Assembly: GCA_024362935.1 (NCBI GenBank)
Contig: JANCRA010000030.1
Coordinates: 4,738,596 to 4,802,595 of the forward strand
Length of the DNA: 64,000 nt
Reading direction: 5' to 3'
DNA from: Setophaga petechia
Lineage: Eukaryota > Chordata > Aves > Passeriformes > Parulidae
The notes under the pieces were generated by a model. The model was not told the DNA's origin and did no database searches. It saw only the letters and a list, made by a program, of their open reading frames with translations. Below, piece after piece: positions 63,030 through 64,000 of this stretch (the first letter of the stretch is position 1; the number at the start of each line of letters is the position of its first letter). The translations under genes were made by a program, and so were the position numbers.

Positions 63030-63480
63030 GGGGGGTGTGTGAGCTGGGGTGGGGGCATGGGGACATAGGGATGGGATGGGGACATAAGGACATTAGGGAC
63101 AAGGGTGGTGACACTAGGGATGGGAATGGGGATATAAGGACATTAGGGACAAGGGTGGTGACACTAAGGATGGGAATGGGGACATGGAGATTGGATGGGG
63201 ATAATAAGGATGGGCATAGGGATGGGATGGGAGCATGAGGGTATTAGGGACAAGGATGGGGACAGCAGCGATGGGATGGGAATGGGGCCATGGGGATTGG
63301 ATGGGGACATTAGGGATGGACATAGGGATGGGGGCATGAGGGTATTAGGGACAAGGATGGGGACAGTAGAAGCAGGAAGGGGCACATTAGGGACAGGGAT
63401 GGGGACAGTAGGGACATGAATGAGGACATCAGGGACAGGGATGGGCACTGGGGATAGGGATGGCGACATGAGAACAGAAT
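63030..63480. repeat. GGGAT/GGACA minisatellite, partly 50-bp period
   Basis: A long array of GGGATGGG, GGGGACAT and ATTAGGGACAAGG units. The clearest part has a 50-base period (CATTAGGGACAAGGGTGGTG at 63091 and 63141). The G-rich plus strand makes artefactual open frames on both strands. Confidence 0.92.
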
Positions 63481-63499
63481 GGGGGCAGAAGAGGGGAGG

Positions 63500-63842
63500 C
63501 GGCACGAGCACAGTGACACGAAAAGCATCCCCGTCCGCGGAGCTGGGGGCGGAGGCGCCGCGGAGACCCCGGGCCGGGCCGGGCCGGGCGGGGCTCCCCC
63601 CGCGGGTGGCCCCGCACCCCCGAGCCGGGAGGGTTTAACCGCGCTCTCCCGGCGCTGCCCGTGCGGGCGGGCGCTGCCCCGGCCGTGCCGCCCCCCCCTT
63701 CCCGCCGTGTCCCCGCCCGTCCCTCCCGGTGCCCCCGCGCCGCTCTCTCGCGCCGCCGGTGCCGCGCGCTCCCGGCGTGCCCCGCGCGCCGCCGTGCTCT
63801 ATAAATAGCGGTACCGGCGGGCCCGGGCGGCGGCGGCGCCAG
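63500..63842 (+). promoter_or_regulatory. AK1: TATA-containing promoter and first exon, probably AK1
   Basis: In a CpG island, CTCTATAAATAGC (TATA box at 63800-63807) is followed about 35 bases later by GCGGCGGCGGCGCCAG and a strong donor CAG|GTCAGT at 63843. This looks like a short noncoding first exon. By synteny the next gene after ST6GALNAC6 in this orientation is AK1, a muscle-rich adenylate kinase. No coding sequence is inside the window, so the assignment is by position only. Confidence 0.45.
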
Positions 63843-63970
63843 GTCAGTGTGGGACCCCCGGGGCCGGGCAGGGCGGGACCTCCGGGCCAGGTCAGTGTGG
63901 AACCCCTGGGGCCGGGCAGGGCGGGACCCCCGGGCCAGGGCGGTGCGGGACCCCCGGGCCAGAGCGGGCA
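63839..63970 (+). repeat. 48-bp tandem repeat duplicating a 5' splice site
   Basis: CCAGGTCAGTGTGG begins at 63839 and 63887. The unit continues with ACCCC(C/T)GGGGCCGGGCAGGG, and degenerate third and fourth units follow, in which the donor is altered (CCAGGGCGGTG and CCAGAGCGGGC). The first two copies keep a full CAG|GTCAGT donor. Confidence 0.85.
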
Positions 63971-64000
63971 CCGCGGCAGCGGCGGGCCCGGGCAGCGCGG

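Overview
The window is vertebrate nuclear DNA, almost certainly from a bird and most likely a songbird. The evidence is split genes with GT-AG introns, CpG-island promoters, fragments of CR1 LINEs (the dominant avian retroposon) and solo LTRs that resemble passerine endogenous-retrovirus LTRs. There is nothing prokaryotic in it: no operons and no CRISPR. Six genes or gene parts can be named from their proteins, and their order matches the human 9q34.11 block SLC25A25 - NAIF1 - EEIG1 (FAM102A) - DPM2 - ST6GALNAC4 - ST6GALNAC6 - AK1.

Layout. 1-830: 5' end of SLC25A25 on the minus strand (first exon with an EF-hand, plus part of intron 1). 830-1730: CpG-rich bidirectional promoter with seven CCAAT boxes and a full CRE palindrome. 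1733-3552: NAIF1 (two coding exons), with a CR1 tail in its 3' UTR. About 4.0-11.3 kb: intergenic, with one unexplained antisense ORF (4173-4655), a poly-G run and an LTR relic. 11.3-11.7 kb: a CR1 relic. 11.9-48.9 kb: EEIG1, with a CpG-island promoter, a probable noncoding first exon, 11 coding exons, an 18-kb first coding intron, a 30-nt exon and a roughly 5-kb 3' UTR. 49.6-53.3 kb: DPM2 (four coding exons; the first codes only for the initiator Met), with a clean antisense solo LTR in intron 1. 54.4-56.9 kb: ST6GALNAC4. 57.6-61.9 kb: ST6GALNAC6, with an apparent 1-base frameshift in a C homopolymer of the last coding exon. 62.4-63.0 kb: a second type of solo LTR. 63.03-63.48 kb: a minisatellite. 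63.5-64.0 kb: a TATA-containing GC-rich promoter and first exon, by synteny probably AK1.

How the genes relate. They are independent transcription units rather than one pathway, but three act on glycan synthesis. DPM2 stabilises dolichol-phosphate-mannose synthase in the ER. ST6GALNAC4 and ST6GALNAC6 are tandem paralogous Golgi sialyltransferases with the same coding-exon count and the same intron phases, which implies origin by local duplication. PIP5KL1, which lies between DPM2 and ST6GALNAC4 in human, is not visible here. I see no undescribed multi-gene system. The observations most worth follow-up are the ST6GALNAC6 frameshift, the antisense ORF beyond NAIF1, the duplicated splice sites near ST6GALNAC6 and at the putative AK1 exon 1, and the LTR insertions.
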